Assembly: GCA_041748555.1 (NCBI GenBank)
Contig: JBGTDA010000021.1
Coordinates: 39,611 to 103,610, forward strand
From: Rhodonellum sp041748555
GTDB taxonomy: Bacteria; Bacteroidota; Bacteroidia; Cytophagales; Cyclobacteriaceae
Length of the DNA stretch: 64,000 nt
Direction of reading: 5' to 3'
Below the pieces are notes generated by a model. The model searched no databases. It was given only the letters and a program-made list of their open reading frames with translations, and was not told the DNA's origin. Positions 52,096-60,559 of this stretch are shown piece after piece. Positions within the stretch are counted from its first letter, which is position 1; every line of letters starts with the position of its first letter. The translations under genes and the position numbers were made by a program.

Positions 52096-54525
52096 ATGAA
52101 TACCCCCAATTCCAATCCGAATCCCACACCATTTCACCCGGGAAATGAAGATGAAATAGACTTAAAAGTACTCCTCTTCAATTACCTCAAATATTGGCCC
52201 CTCATTCTGGGCTGTATGCTGTTGGGCCTGTTGATTGCATTTTTGTTCAACAGATACACCACACCTATATATCAGGTGGAAGCTTCGGTCGTAGTTGATG
52301 ATGATAAACCCGCACTCGGAACAGATCTTTTTGAATCCGCAGGTTTGTTGCAAGGGAAAAATAACATTGAAAATGAAATCGGGATTTTAAAGTCCTACAC
52401 ACTCGCAGAGGAAGCTATATCCGAGGTAAACCTGAATGTGTCCTACTTTAAGGAAGGTTTTATGACGGTAACCCAATTGTATGGAAATGTCCCCATTTTT
52501 ATTTCGGTGGATTGGTCTTCTCCACAGCTGGTAGGAGGGATGTTCAAAATAGAAGTGCTGGATCAAAGCAAGTTTCGTTTGACCATAGATGAAGAAAATT
52601 TCCAGATTTATAATCCAGCTGATCCTTTCTATAAATCCACTTTGCGCCAAATGCCAAATCTGAAAGAAACTTACGCTTTCGGGGAAGTTATTCAAGGAGA
52701 CAATTTTAGTTTCAAGATTGACAATACCTATTCACTGCCGGGTGAAGAAATCCTTTTTCACCTGAGGGACATTCCTTCACTTGCACTGAGCTACAGAAAC
52801 CAGATCAATGTAACGCCAATTAACAAACAGGCATCCATCCTGAACATTACTCTTGAGACTCCTGTCCGCCGACTGGGGGAAGATTATATTAACAAACTGA
52901 TGGAGATGTACCTGGAAAGAGAGCTGAAAGAAAAAAACAGGGCATCCGAAAGTACCATCCACTTTATTGAAGAACAGCTTTCGGGAATTACGGATTCATT
53001 GGCATTTTTTGAAAACAGATTACAGAAGTACCGTTCCGAAAACAGAACATTCAACCTCAGTGAAGAAGGTTCTTTGATTTTTGAAAGATTACAGGAATTG
53101 GAAAGAGAAAGATCCCAAGCCGAGATCACCCTTCAATACTATCAGACCTTGCGTGACTATCTCCAAAACGATCAACTGAATGATCTGGTGGCTCCTTCGA
53201 TTATCGGTGTAACAGATCCTTTACTTAATGCCTTGGTGGTGAATCTCAGTGAGCTTCAGGCTGAGCGGGTAAGACTGTCTGCCAATTTCTCCGAACAGAC
53301 TCCAGCAGTAAGGGAAATACGAAGCAAGATCCAGTCCACCAAAAATGCGCTTCAGGAAAATGTCAATTCAGCGATTGGCAACACCAACAACCTGCTTTCG
53401 GAACTGAACAACAGAGTGAATAATATCGAAAGGGAGATCAATACTTTGCCTGAAACAGAAAGACAGCTATTGGGTATTCAGCGTCAGTTTACCATCAATG
53501 AAAACATATACATTTACCTGCTTGAAAAAAGAGCGGAAGCAGAAATCACAAAGGCATCCAATATGCCAAAAAACAGCATTTTGGATTATGCCAAGGCAGG
53601 ACAAGGACCTGTAGCACCTAAGAAAACCCTGAACCTGCTGATAGGAATGATCTTGGGATTGATTCTTCCTATAGGATTTATCACTGTAAAAGATTTTCTG
53701 AATACCAAAATCGAGGATCCAAAAGAGCTGGAAAGCCAGATCAAAGTTCCTCTGATCGGAATGATAGGCCGAAGTCCCAATGAAGATGGCAAACCTGTCC
53801 TTGACAATCCACGCTCTTCGGTGACAGAATCCTTCAGAAGTCTTAGGGCAGACATGACATATTTAAGTCCACAAAAAGATCATCTGACCCTGCTGTTTAC
53901 TTCCAGTATTTCGGGAGAAGGAAAAACCTTCTGTGCCATCAACATGGCTTCCGTCTATTCTCTTCTTGGGAAAAAGACACTTTTGATAGGTCTCGATCTG
54001 AGAAAACCCAAGATTGCCGAGGATTTTGGTCTCACTAATGACCAAGGGATGAGTACATGCCTGAGCACCGATCTGCATTGGACCAAGGTGGTGAAATCCT
54101 CGGGATACGACAATCTGGATGTAATCCTTTCCGGTCCTGTTCCTCCCAATCCTGCCGAATTGCTTTTGCAGGATAGGTTCGGCCGGATCATGGCAGAAAT
54201 CAAGCAAACCTATGATGTGATAATTCTGGATTGCCCCCCTGTCGGTTTGGTTTCCGAAACCAAAGAACTTTTCACTTATGCAGATGTGAGCTTTTATGTG
54301 TTCCGTCAGGAATTATCCCAAAAAGGCCATATGCAGATTCTTAACAATCTCGTAGAAAAAGGTGGAGTAAGTAAAATATATGGCTTGCTGAATGACGTCC
54401 ATATTGACAGGGGTTATGGCTATGGGTATGGTTACGGCTATGGGTATGGTTACGGCAGTTCCTATGGTTACCATGAAGAAGTACAGCTTCCTTGGTGGAA
54501 AAGAGCCTTGAAAAGGAAATTTTAA
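52096..54525 (+). CDS. wzc: Wzc-type polysaccharide co-polymerase / tyrosine kinase (complete)
   Basis: Inner-membrane chain-length regulator and BY-kinase, 809 residues. The first membrane span is near 36-55 (WPLILGCMLLGLLIAFLF), a long periplasmic region with coiled coil (about 270-460) follows, and the second span is near 512-532 (LNLLIGMILGLILPIGFI). The kinase has Walker A SGEGKT (~605), LDLRKPK and VIILDCPPVG, and a tail of alternating Tyr-Gly residues (~773-795) that would be autophosphorylated. It resembles the truncated kinase at the window's left edge. A terminator follows at 54555. It should control assembly through the adjacent Wza. Confidence 0.95.
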   Translation: MNTPNSNPNPTPFHPGNEDEIDLKVLLFNYLKYWPLILGCMLLGLLIAFLFNRYTTPIYQVEASVVVDDDKPALGTDLFESAGLLQGKNNIENEIGILKSYTLAEEAISEVNLNVSYFKEGFMTVTQLYGNVPIFISVDWSSPQLVGGMFKIEVLDQSKFRLTIDEENFQIYNPADPFYKSTLRQMPNLKETYAFGEVIQGDNFSFKIDNTYSLPGEEILFHLRDIPSLALSYRNQINVTPINKQASILNITLETPVRRLGEDYINKLMEMYLERELKEKNRASESTIHFIEEQLSGITDSLAFFENRLQKYRSENRTFNLSEEGSLIFERLQELERERSQAEITLQYYQTLRDYLQNDQLNDLVAPSIIGVTDPLLNALVVNLSELQAERVRLSANFSEQTPAVREIRSKIQSTKNALQENVNSAIGNTNNLLSELNNRVNNIEREINTLPETERQLLGIQRQFTINENIYIYLLEKRAEAEITKASNMPKNSILDYAKAGQGPVAPKKTLNLLIGMILGLILPIGFITVKDFLNTKIEDPKELESQIKVPLIGMIGRSPNEDGKPVLDNPRSSVTESFRSLRADMTYLSPQKDHLTLLFTSSISGEGKTFCAINMASVYSLLGKKTLLIGLDLRKPKIAEDFGLTNDQGMSTCLSTDLHWTKVVKSSGYDNLDVILSGPVPPNPAELLLQDRFGRIMAEIKQTYDVIILDCPPVGLVSETKELFTYADVSFYVFRQELSQKGHMQILNNLVEKGGVSKIYGLLNDVHIDRGYGYGYGYGYGYGYGSSYGYHEEVQLPWWKRALKRKF
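54418..54453 (+). repeat. 18-bp tandem repeat encoding the Tyr-Gly tail of Wzc
   Basis: Two exact 18-bp copies (GGCTATGGGTATGGTTAC) lie head to tail, with similar flanking codons. Each encodes GYGYGY. Slippage here would change the number of phospho-acceptor tyrosines by three at a time without breaking the frame. Confidence 0.85.
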
Positions 54526-54554
54526 CCGCCTTTTTTAGAAATAAAAAATAAAAC

Positions 54555-54588
54555 CTCCGGAAAATACATTCTTTCGGAGATTTTTTTG
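54555..54588 (+). terminator. factor-independent terminator after wzc
   Basis: CTCCGGAA pairs with TTTCGGAG (one G-T wobble), with a nine-base loop followed by ATTTTTTTGA, 30 bases after the wzc stop. Placement and T-run support termination of the wza-wzc transcript. Confidence 0.75.
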
Positions 54589-54676
54589 ATTTATAAAAAT
54601 CCGAAAGTATTTCGGTAAATGTGAAAACTTAATAGGATTGAAGATAAGGATTTATAATTCATGGGGAAGGCTGAAG

Positions 54677-55046
54677 TTCAACCCCCTCAGGGTTGAAAAG
54701 GAATTTTAAATTTCAATTTTTACCCGCATTTTCATGCGGCGTTAATCACATTTAGCCCCTTGCCGGGTTTTGATTACATTTTCATTTTCCTTTCAAAAAC
54801 TGATCTTCATTCCGGAATTCCAAAGTCAACTTGTTAATATTCCTGTAAGGAAGGAGTTTGAGTACATTCCTGAAAGGAAGAAATTCAATTCGTTTCCATC
54901 CCTGAAGGGATGGAATTTGGTTTATTACATACCTAAAGGGTAGGTATTTGGCAAGGTTACATTCCTGAAAGGAATGAATTTGATTAGCCCCCATAAAATG
55001 GGGGATAATATAAAATGAACATCCAGCCAAAACCCCGATGGGGTTT
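54677..55046. repeat. string of ten short hairpins with unlike stems
   Basis: Small perfect palindromes occur at 54677-54697, 54724-54739, 54809-54818, 54840-54852, 54867-54879, 54894-54915, 54929-54947, 54960-54976, 54988-55004 and 55030-55046. Stems are 5-9 bp and differ in sequence (for example TTCCATCCC/GGGATGGAA, CCCCCAT/ATGGGGG, AAACCCC/GGGGTTT). Loops are 3-5 bases, often GAA, TGAA, GTA or GAT. Units four to nine are 27-34 bases apart, and the spacer often contains AATTTG. No open frame fits. The rest of the 54526-55532 gap shows no gene. Confidence 0.8.
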
Positions 55047-55484
55047 AATTTGACTCGAGGGTTCTACTGAGACTCATTGTTTGGCATAATAAATACGCAT
55101 TTGTCGGCAAAAAAAATTGATAATATGTATTTAAATGTGTGATGATTTAGTTTATTTTGGCCTAAAAAACTTGGAATTAAACTTAAGTAACCTAAATCTA
55201 TTTTCCTTTTATTAAAAACAGCACACAAAAAAGAGTAATTAAATTTAACACATTATTATATTTACACTTCAAAATATCCCAAAAAATACGCTTAGCCCAA
55301 TTTAGCCCATTCAGGAATATTTTCATTTATTCAGAAATGTCTTCTTCAGAATAATCAGCAGGTTAAACAGGTTAGCCTTTTGTGTATAGGGCTTTGATAT
55401 CTTTGATTAATATATTAAAATTTAAGTTTTTAACAAATGGGACTGAAAGGGCGAAGCTGTGCCAGGATCGCTTCGTTTTAATTT

Positions 55485-55492
55485 TATCTTTG
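55485..55492 (+). promoter_or_regulatory. possible -7 promoter element for manC
   Basis: TATCTTTG matches the Bacteroidota TAnnTTTG element and would give a leader of about 35 bases to the manC ATG. A clear -33 TTG is not seen at the normal distance, so support is limited. Confidence 0.3.
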
Positions 55493-55532
55493 TTCGCCAT
55501 AACCTCCAACAATTCCTCAACAAATCTTTAAT

Positions 55533-56531
55533 ATGTCCATAATAAATGTAATTCTTTCGGGTGGCGTGGGAAGCAGGCTATGGCCGCTTTCCAGAAAAAG
55601 CCAACCCAAACAGTACCTTCCGATCTTCAACGATCAATCTCTTTTTCAGAAAACCGTTTTAAGAAACCAGAATCTTTGCGACGCTTTGTTGATAGTGGGA
55701 AGCATCGACAATTATAAGCTTTCCCGCGAAAACTTAAAAAATCTCGGAGTTCAGGACTATGCTGAAATCATAGAAGCCTGTCCCCGAAATACCGCAGCAG
55801 CCATCGCTTTTGCGGCATTTCATGCCAATCCCGATGATATTCTTTTCGTCACTCCCTCGGATCAGCTGATCATTGAAGGTTCTGAATATGCCGAAAAAGT
55901 ACGAAGAAGCATTGAGCTTGCCCGTGAAGGTAATATTGTGACTTTTGGCTTGATGCCTACAAGACCTGAAACAGGTTTCGGATATATCGAATGCAAAGAA
56001 GAGGATGTCCTCGGATTCCGTGAAAAACCCGATCTTGACACAGCAATACAATTCCTTGAAAAAGGGAATTTCCTATGGAACTCCGGAATGTTCTGCTTCA
56101 AGGCCGGAGTTTTCCTTGAAGAGCTCAAAGCTTTGGAACCTCTTGTTTATGAGAAATCCAAAGATACCTTCCTCAACAGGAAAGACGGCCAACTTGATAA
56201 GGAGCAATCCTTGGAAATCCCATCTATTTCTGTCGATTATGCAGTAATGGAAAGAACATCCAAAATCAAGGTTGTGCCTTCCGGATTCGGTTGGTCTGAC
56301 ATGGGGTCATTTGAATCCATTTTCGATTACCTGATCGCACAGGGGCATTTTGTTGATGAGGCCGGCAATATGGTGATAGGTCAAAAAGTTCACACCGAAT
56401 TTGTAGGCCTTCAAAACACCCTGCTGATCCACACTTCAGATGCCATTCTTGTCCTCCAAAAAGACAAAGCCCAGGACGTCAGGAAAGTCTACGAACGCCT
56501 CGAAAAAGAAAATTCTGAATTGGTGGAGTAG
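55533..56531 (+). CDS. manC: mannose-1-phosphate guanylyltransferase
   Basis: Makes GDP-mannose from mannose-1-phosphate and GTP, the first committed step to GDP-L-fucose. The nucleotidyltransferase signature ILSGGVGSRLWPLSRKSQPKQ is at residues 7-27, with FVTPSDQLI near 104, FGLMPTRPETGFGYIE and FLWNSGMFCF as the sugar-binding parts. At 332 residues it is the single-domain form, without the C-terminal mannose-6-phosphate isomerase domain found in many ManC/AlgA proteins. Fcl and Gmd genes follow on the same strand. Confidence 0.93.
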   Translation: MSIINVILSGGVGSRLWPLSRKSQPKQYLPIFNDQSLFQKTVLRNQNLCDALLIVGSIDNYKLSRENLKNLGVQDYAEIIEACPRNTAAAIAFAAFHANPDDILFVTPSDQLIIEGSEYAEKVRRSIELAREGNIVTFGLMPTRPETGFGYIECKEEDVLGFREKPDLDTAIQFLEKGNFLWNSGMFCFKAGVFLEELKALEPLVYEKSKDTFLNRKDGQLDKEQSLEIPSISVDYAVMERTSKIKVVPSGFGWSDMGSFESIFDYLIAQGHFVDEAGNMVIGQKVHTEFVGLQNTLLIHTSDAILVLQKDKAQDVRKVYERLEKENSELVE

Positions 56532-56767
56532 GAAAATGTCGGATGACGGGTGACGGATGACCGATGTTAAAAAACCGAAGACTGTAGTTGACGTCATTGC
56601 GAGGAGTGCTTTGAAAATCAGTAATTCGGGAAGATCTCATGCACGACGTCTCCCATCTCACGTCTCACGTCTTTTCCCCCTTCACCCCAATAAGAACATA
56701 CAAAAATCAATGATCTTCCAGCAATTTGCATCATCCTTGCACTTAGTGAGATCAATATTTTAACTTT
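56532..56767. repeat. degenerate dispersed-repeat spacer between manC and fcl
   Basis: The spacer is a patchwork of short iterated motifs: GATGACGGGTGACGGATGAC around 56541, GTCATTGCGAGGAGTGC around 56593 (a string common in repeats of many Bacteroidota genomes) and TCTCCCATCTCACGTCTCAC near 56648, the last two blocks in roughly opposite orientation. No gene is visible in it. Confidence 0.55.
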
Positions 56768-57718
56768 ATGAAAAAAGAAACCAAAATTTATATTGCCGGC
56801 CATCGTGGTATGGTCGGGTCAGCCATTTTTCAGAATTTGAAGATAAAGGGATATTTAAACCTAATCGGAAAAACCAGCAAGGAACTCGATCTTCGTAACC
56901 AACTGGCAGTAAAGGATTTTTTCGCAATTGAAAAACCTGAGGTCGTTATCGATTCGGCAGCAGTAGTGGGAGGGATCATGGCTAACAATGACTATCCCTA
57001 TCAATTCCTGATGGAAAACATGCTGATCCAGAACAACCTTATTGATAACGCCTACAAGGCCGATGTGGAAAAATTCATTTTTCTTGGAAGCTCCTGCATT
57101 TATCCCAAAATGTCCCCACAGCCAATAAAGGAAGAATACCTGCTTACAGGGCTCCTCGAACCTACCAACGCAGCTTACGCCGTAGCAAAGATCACAGGTG
57201 TGAAGGCCTGCGATGCAATAAGAAAACAGTATGGGAAAGACTACATCAGTTTTATGCCGACCAACCTTTACGGTCCCAAGGATAATTTTGACCTTGAAAC
57301 TTCCCATGTACTCCCTGCCATGCTTCGAAAATTTCATGAAGCGAAGGAAAACGGTCACGCTCCCGTAACGCTTTGGGGTTCAGGCACGCCCATGAGAGAA
57401 TTCCTGCACGTGGATGACCTGGCTGAAGCAGTGGTATTCGGTTTGGAAAATGAATTCCACGACAACCTATACAACATCGGAACGGGCAAGGACATGACAA
57501 TCAAGTCCCTCGCAGAGCTAATCCAAAAATCCGTCGGTCACCAAGGCGAAATCATCTGGGACAGCACCAAACCAGACGGCACCCCCCGCAAACTCCTCGA
57601 CGTCTCCAAAATGACCAACGCCGGCTGGAAAGCCCGCATCAACTTTGAAGACGGCATCCGGCAGACGTACGAATGGTTTCTGGAAAATGTGGAGTCGGTT
57701 AAGGAGGTGAAAATGTAG
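56768..57718 (+). CDS. fcl: GDP-L-fucose synthase
   Basis: NADPH-dependent epimerase-reductase that turns GDP-4-keto-6-deoxymannose into GDP-L-fucose. The short-chain dehydrogenase Rossmann loop is IAGHRGMVGSAIF, the catalytic Ser-Tyr-Lys set is in FLGSSCIYP and NAAYAVAKITG, and NLYGPKDNFDLETSHVLPAML and WGSGTPMREFLHVDDLA are GDP-sugar contacts typical of Fcl/WcaG. Length (316) is normal. Its stop codon TAG is part of the first GTAGATT iteron of the downstream repeat array. Confidence 0.95.
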   Translation: MKKETKIYIAGHRGMVGSAIFQNLKIKGYLNLIGKTSKELDLRNQLAVKDFFAIEKPEVVIDSAAVVGGIMANNDYPYQFLMENMLIQNNLIDNAYKADVEKFIFLGSSCIYPKMSPQPIKEEYLLTGLLEPTNAAYAVAKITGVKACDAIRKQYGKDYISFMPTNLYGPKDNFDLETSHVLPAMLRKFHEAKENGHAPVTLWGSGTPMREFLHVDDLAEAVVFGLENEFHDNLYNIGTGKDMTIKSLAELIQKSVGHQGEIIWDSTKPDGTPRKLLDVSKMTNAGWKARINFEDGIRQTYEWFLENVESVKEVKM

Positions 57719-58345
57719 ATTGCTTCGCGTAGATGCCTGCGGCGTAGATTGCCTGCGGCGGGTAGATTGCCTTCGGCGTAGAGGGGTTTATCATCCGAAA
57801 TTCAGAATATAATCCCATCTACGCGCCATCGGCGAATCTACCTTCTACCCTCTACGAAAAGTAGATTGCTTCGCGTAGATGCCTGCGGCGGGTAGATTAC
57901 CTTCCGCGTAGATGGGTTTGTAATCCAAGATTTAGAGTACATTCCAAATCTACGCGTCACCAGGCGCATCTACCTTCTACCCTCTACCAAATAGTAGATT
58001 GCTTCGCGTAGATGCCTGCGGCGGGTAGATTACCTTCGGCGTAGATGGGTTTGTAATCCAAGATTTAGAGTATAATCCAAATCTACGCGCCACCAGGCGC
58101 ATCTACTTTCTACCCTCTACCAAATAGTAGATTGCTTCGCGTAGATGCCTGCGGCGGGTAGATTGCCTTCGGCGTATATTGGATTGACATCCACCGTTAG
58201 ATTATAATCCCATCTACGCGCCACCGGCGCATCTACTTTCTACCATCTACCAAAGCGTATAATCCAAATCTACGCCCTCCATGGCGCATCTACCTTCTAC
58301 CCTCTACCAAAATCTTCCCGCCACAGGCGCCCAAACTCTCAGATT
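57715..58345 (+). repeat. array of ~133-bp imperfect palindromes built from GTAGAT iterons
   Basis: Units start with GTAGATTGCTTCGCG at 57715, 57861, 57994 and 58127 (periods 146, 133, 133). In each, GTAGAT is repeated with GC-rich mini-hairpins between copies (GCCTGCGGC, GCCTTCGGC). The second half carries the inverse (ATCTACGCGCCACCAGGCGC, then TACCCTCTAC), so each unit is a large imperfect inverted repeat. A partial unit continues to the four-helix gene. Neighbouring units are over 90% alike by eye. Confidence 0.9.
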
Positions 58346-58753
58346 ATGGCTCTACCTTATCGCACTTATTCATTTGAAAAATTGGAAGCCTGGCAGTTGG
58401 CTAGGGAGATAAAGTTGGAGATATATATTATTGTTAGGAACTTCCCGAAAGAGGAGCTTTTTGGATTGGCAAGTCAGTATAGAAGGTCGATAGACAGTGT
58501 GTCTACAAATTTATCAGAAGGTTCGGGAAGAGCAAGTAATGTTGACAAAGCACACTTTACAAACATTTCCTATTCCAGCTGCCTGGAATCCATCAATCAT
58601 ACCATCAGTGCCATGGACTTAAATTACATCAATGAACAGGAATATATAAACCTCAGGGTAAAACTCGACAACCTGATAGCCAAGCTTTCCGGACTCTACA
58701 AATACCAACTAAACGCAGAACAACCATTAAAATCAAAATTTGTAAAAAAGTAG
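58346..58753 (+). CDS. four-helix-bundle protein of the S23/intervening-sequence family
   Basis: A 135-residue, all-helical protein. FEKLEAWQLAREIKLEIYII, FPKEELFGLASQYRRSIDSV, STNLSEGSGRASNVDKAHF and SCLESINHTISAMDL match the four helices and the N-x-SEG-GR turn of the four-helix-bundle family first found in 23S rRNA intervening sequences and related to the Avd accessory protein of retroelements. Its cellular function is not established. It sits alone inside a palindromic repeat array, and its TAG stop is the start of a GTAGATT iteron. This arrangement and the unrelated neighbours suggest that it moved in together with the repeats. Confidence 0.85.
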   Translation: MALPYRTYSFEKLEAWQLAREIKLEIYIIVRNFPKEELFGLASQYRRSIDSVSTNLSEGSGRASNVDKAHFTNISYSSCLESINHTISAMDLNYINEQEYINLRVKLDNLIAKLSGLYKYQLNAEQPLKSKFVKK

Positions 58754-58945
58754 ATTCGGAGTAGATTGCCTTCGGCGTAGAGGGGATTGTAATCACAATT
58801 GAAATTACAATCCAAATCTACGCGCCACCAGGCGCATCTCCTCTCTACCCTCTACCAAAAGTATAATCCAAATCTACGCACCACCAGGCGCATCTACTCC
58901 CTACCCTCTACCATAACGTAATCTAAGCGCTACAGGCGCATCTAA
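58750..58945 (+). repeat. GTAGAT palindromic repeats downstream of the four-helix gene
   Basis: One and a half further units of the array begin at GTAGATTCGG, include a GCCTTCGGCGTAGA iteron, an ATTGTAAT...ATTACAAT inverted repeat, and two ATCTACGC(G/A)CCACCAGGCGC blocks. They end 13 bases before the gmd start codon. Confidence 0.88.
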
Positions 58946-58958
58946 ACTCAATATCACA

Positions 58959-60164
58959 ATGGCAAACGAAACACAAAAAACAGCACTCATCACCGGCATC
59001 ACCGGGCAGGATGGCGCCTACTTGGCGGAATTGCTTTTGAGCAAGGGCTACAAAGTCCATGGCATCAAACGCAGGTCATCCCTGATCAACACCGACCGTA
59101 TCGATCACCTCTACCAGGATCCGCATGTGAAAGACCCGCAGCTGGTTCTCCACTATGGTGACATGACCGATTCGATGAACCTCACCCGGATCATCCAGGA
59201 AACCCAGCCTGACGAAATCTACAACCTGGCTGCAATGAGCCACGTTCAGGTATCTTTTGAGACTCCCGAATATACCGGCAATGCGGATGGTCTTGGAACA
59301 CTTAGAATCCTGGAAGCGGTACGCCTTTTGGGCATGGAAAAGAAAACCCGAATTTATCAGGCTTCCACCTCCGAGCTTTATGGCTTGGTGCAGGAAGTTC
59401 CCCAGTCGGAAACGACGCCTTTCTATCCTCGTTCCCCTTATGCCGTCGCCAAATTATACGGATACTGGATCACGGTAAATTACCGCGAGGCTTATGATAT
59501 GTTTGCCTGCAACGGCATATTGTTCAACCATGAGTCGCCGCTTCGTGGAGAAACCTTCGTAACCCGAAAAATCACCCGTGCCATCTCCAAGATCGCTTTG
59601 GGTCTGCAGAAGGAATTTTATATGGGTAACCTTGACGCCAAAAGAGATTGGGGACATGCAAAGGATTATGTGGAAGCCATGTGGAGAATCCTGCAGCAGG
59701 ATGTTGCTGAAGACTACGTGATCGCCACCGGCATCACCACCAAAGTCCGGGACTTTATCAACATGTCCTTCGCCCACATCGGCTTCACGCTCCGTTGGGA
59801 AGGCGAAGGCGTCAACGAAATCGGCATCCTGGATAGCTTAGATGAAGAAAGATATACAAAAGCACTCGGTTTATCCGAAGCTCAGGGAGTCTACGCCGAA
59901 GGCAATCTACACGCAGTATCTACGCCGAAGGTATCTACCTTAATCGGTCAAACCCTCGTCAAAGTCGACCCCCGCTATTTCCGTCCCACCGAAGTGGACC
60001 TGCTGATCGGTGACCCTACCAAATCAAAAACCAAGCTGGGCTGGGTACCCAAATATGACCTGCCCATGTTGGTAGAAGACATGATGGCATCAGACATCAA
60101 CCTGTTCCAAAAAGACATTGACCTGGTTCAGGCCGGCCATACCGTGTTGAATCAGTCCGAATAA
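58959..60164 (+). CDS. gmd: GDP-mannose 4,6-dehydratase carrying an in-frame repeat-derived insert
   Basis: Converts GDP-mannose to GDP-4-keto-6-deoxymannose. ALITGITGQDGAYLAELLLSKG is the NAD loop, HYGDMTDSMNLTRI and YNLAAMSHVQVSFE are family blocks, the catalytic Thr/Ser-Glu-Tyr-Lys residues lie in STSELYG and YPRSPYAVAKLYGY, and FNHESPLRGETFVTRKITRA contacts GDP. At 401 residues it is longer than the usual ~370. Residues 311-327 (VYAEGNLHAVSTPKVST) are encoded by DNA of the nearby GTAGAT repeat family and interrupt the stretch before DPRYFRPTEVDLLIGD. The insert is far from the catalytic residues, so activity may be kept. Confidence 0.94.
   Translation: MANETQKTALITGITGQDGAYLAELLLSKGYKVHGIKRRSSLINTDRIDHLYQDPHVKDPQLVLHYGDMTDSMNLTRIIQETQPDEIYNLAAMSHVQVSFETPEYTGNADGLGTLRILEAVRLLGMEKKTRIYQASTSELYGLVQEVPQSETTPFYPRSPYAVAKLYGYWITVNYREAYDMFACNGILFNHESPLRGETFVTRKITRAISKIALGLQKEFYMGNLDAKRDWGHAKDYVEAMWRILQQDVAEDYVIATGITTKVRDFINMSFAHIGFTLRWEGEGVNEIGILDSLDEERYTKALGLSEAQGVYAEGNLHAVSTPKVSTLIGQTLVKVDPRYFRPTEVDLLIGDPTKSKTKLGWVPKYDLPMLVEDMMASDINLFQKDIDLVQAGHTVLNQSE
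59889..59939 (-). repeat. GTAGAT-family repeat inserted in frame in gmd
   Basis: Bases 59890-59910 are the exact reverse complement of the 21-bp iteron pair at 57762-57782 in the intergenic array; a second, 20-bp variant follows at 59919-59938. Together they make 51 bases (17 codons), so the reading frame is kept. Confidence 0.88.
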
Positions 60165-60559
60165 TTGTATTCAGCAGTTCATCAATTCATCACCCCGGAC
60201 AGTTGAATTGGGAATATTGTCGAATCATGTAACTGTCGAATCGTTGAATTGGAAACCTTTGCGAACTTGCAGTGAGAATATAAATCAACCGCAAAGAAGA
60301 CGCAGAGGACGCAAAGAAAATTTTAACGGAATCAGTGGGACCATAAGCTCTTGGCGAACCTTTGCGGTAAAATTTGTCAGTAAAATAAGCGGAACTAGGT
60401 CAGTTTTAAAGTCTTCATCGAACAAACAACCTACCACCAGTACTTCAGTTCTACAGATCGTCGGTTTCAACAATCCAAAGTTCGACAATTCGACATTTTC
60501 TATCATTATGTTTATAATTTTACAGTATATTACCTCATATTATAAACGTATTTATAGAA
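60165..60559. repeat. mixed repeat spacer between gmd and the ATPase gene
   Basis: This 395-base gap has no convincing gene. It contains TTGTCGAAT/GTTGAATTG-type iterons at 60178-60266, near-identical to the window's last 46 bases. Next come an ACCGCAAAGAAGACGCAGAGG block (60289 on) and its partial inverse AACCTTTGCGG (60357-60367). A right-hand arm rich in TTCGACAATTCGAC follows near 60479. These are two different dispersed-repeat families. Confidence 0.7.

Noticed and set aside
54782..55030. 82-codon minus-strand frame in the hairpin string
   Set aside because: Its protein only reflects the repeated hairpins (repeated RN/PFR patterns), and it has no supporting start or partner.
54677..55046. 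CRISPR array
   Set aside because: The spacing of about 30 bases looked similar, but there is no constant repeat sequence; only the hairpin form is shared, and no cas gene is near.
57715..58945. Diversity-generating retroelement, because the four-helix family includes Avd
   Set aside because: No reverse transcriptase and no template/variable repeat pair with adenine-specific changes was found in the window.
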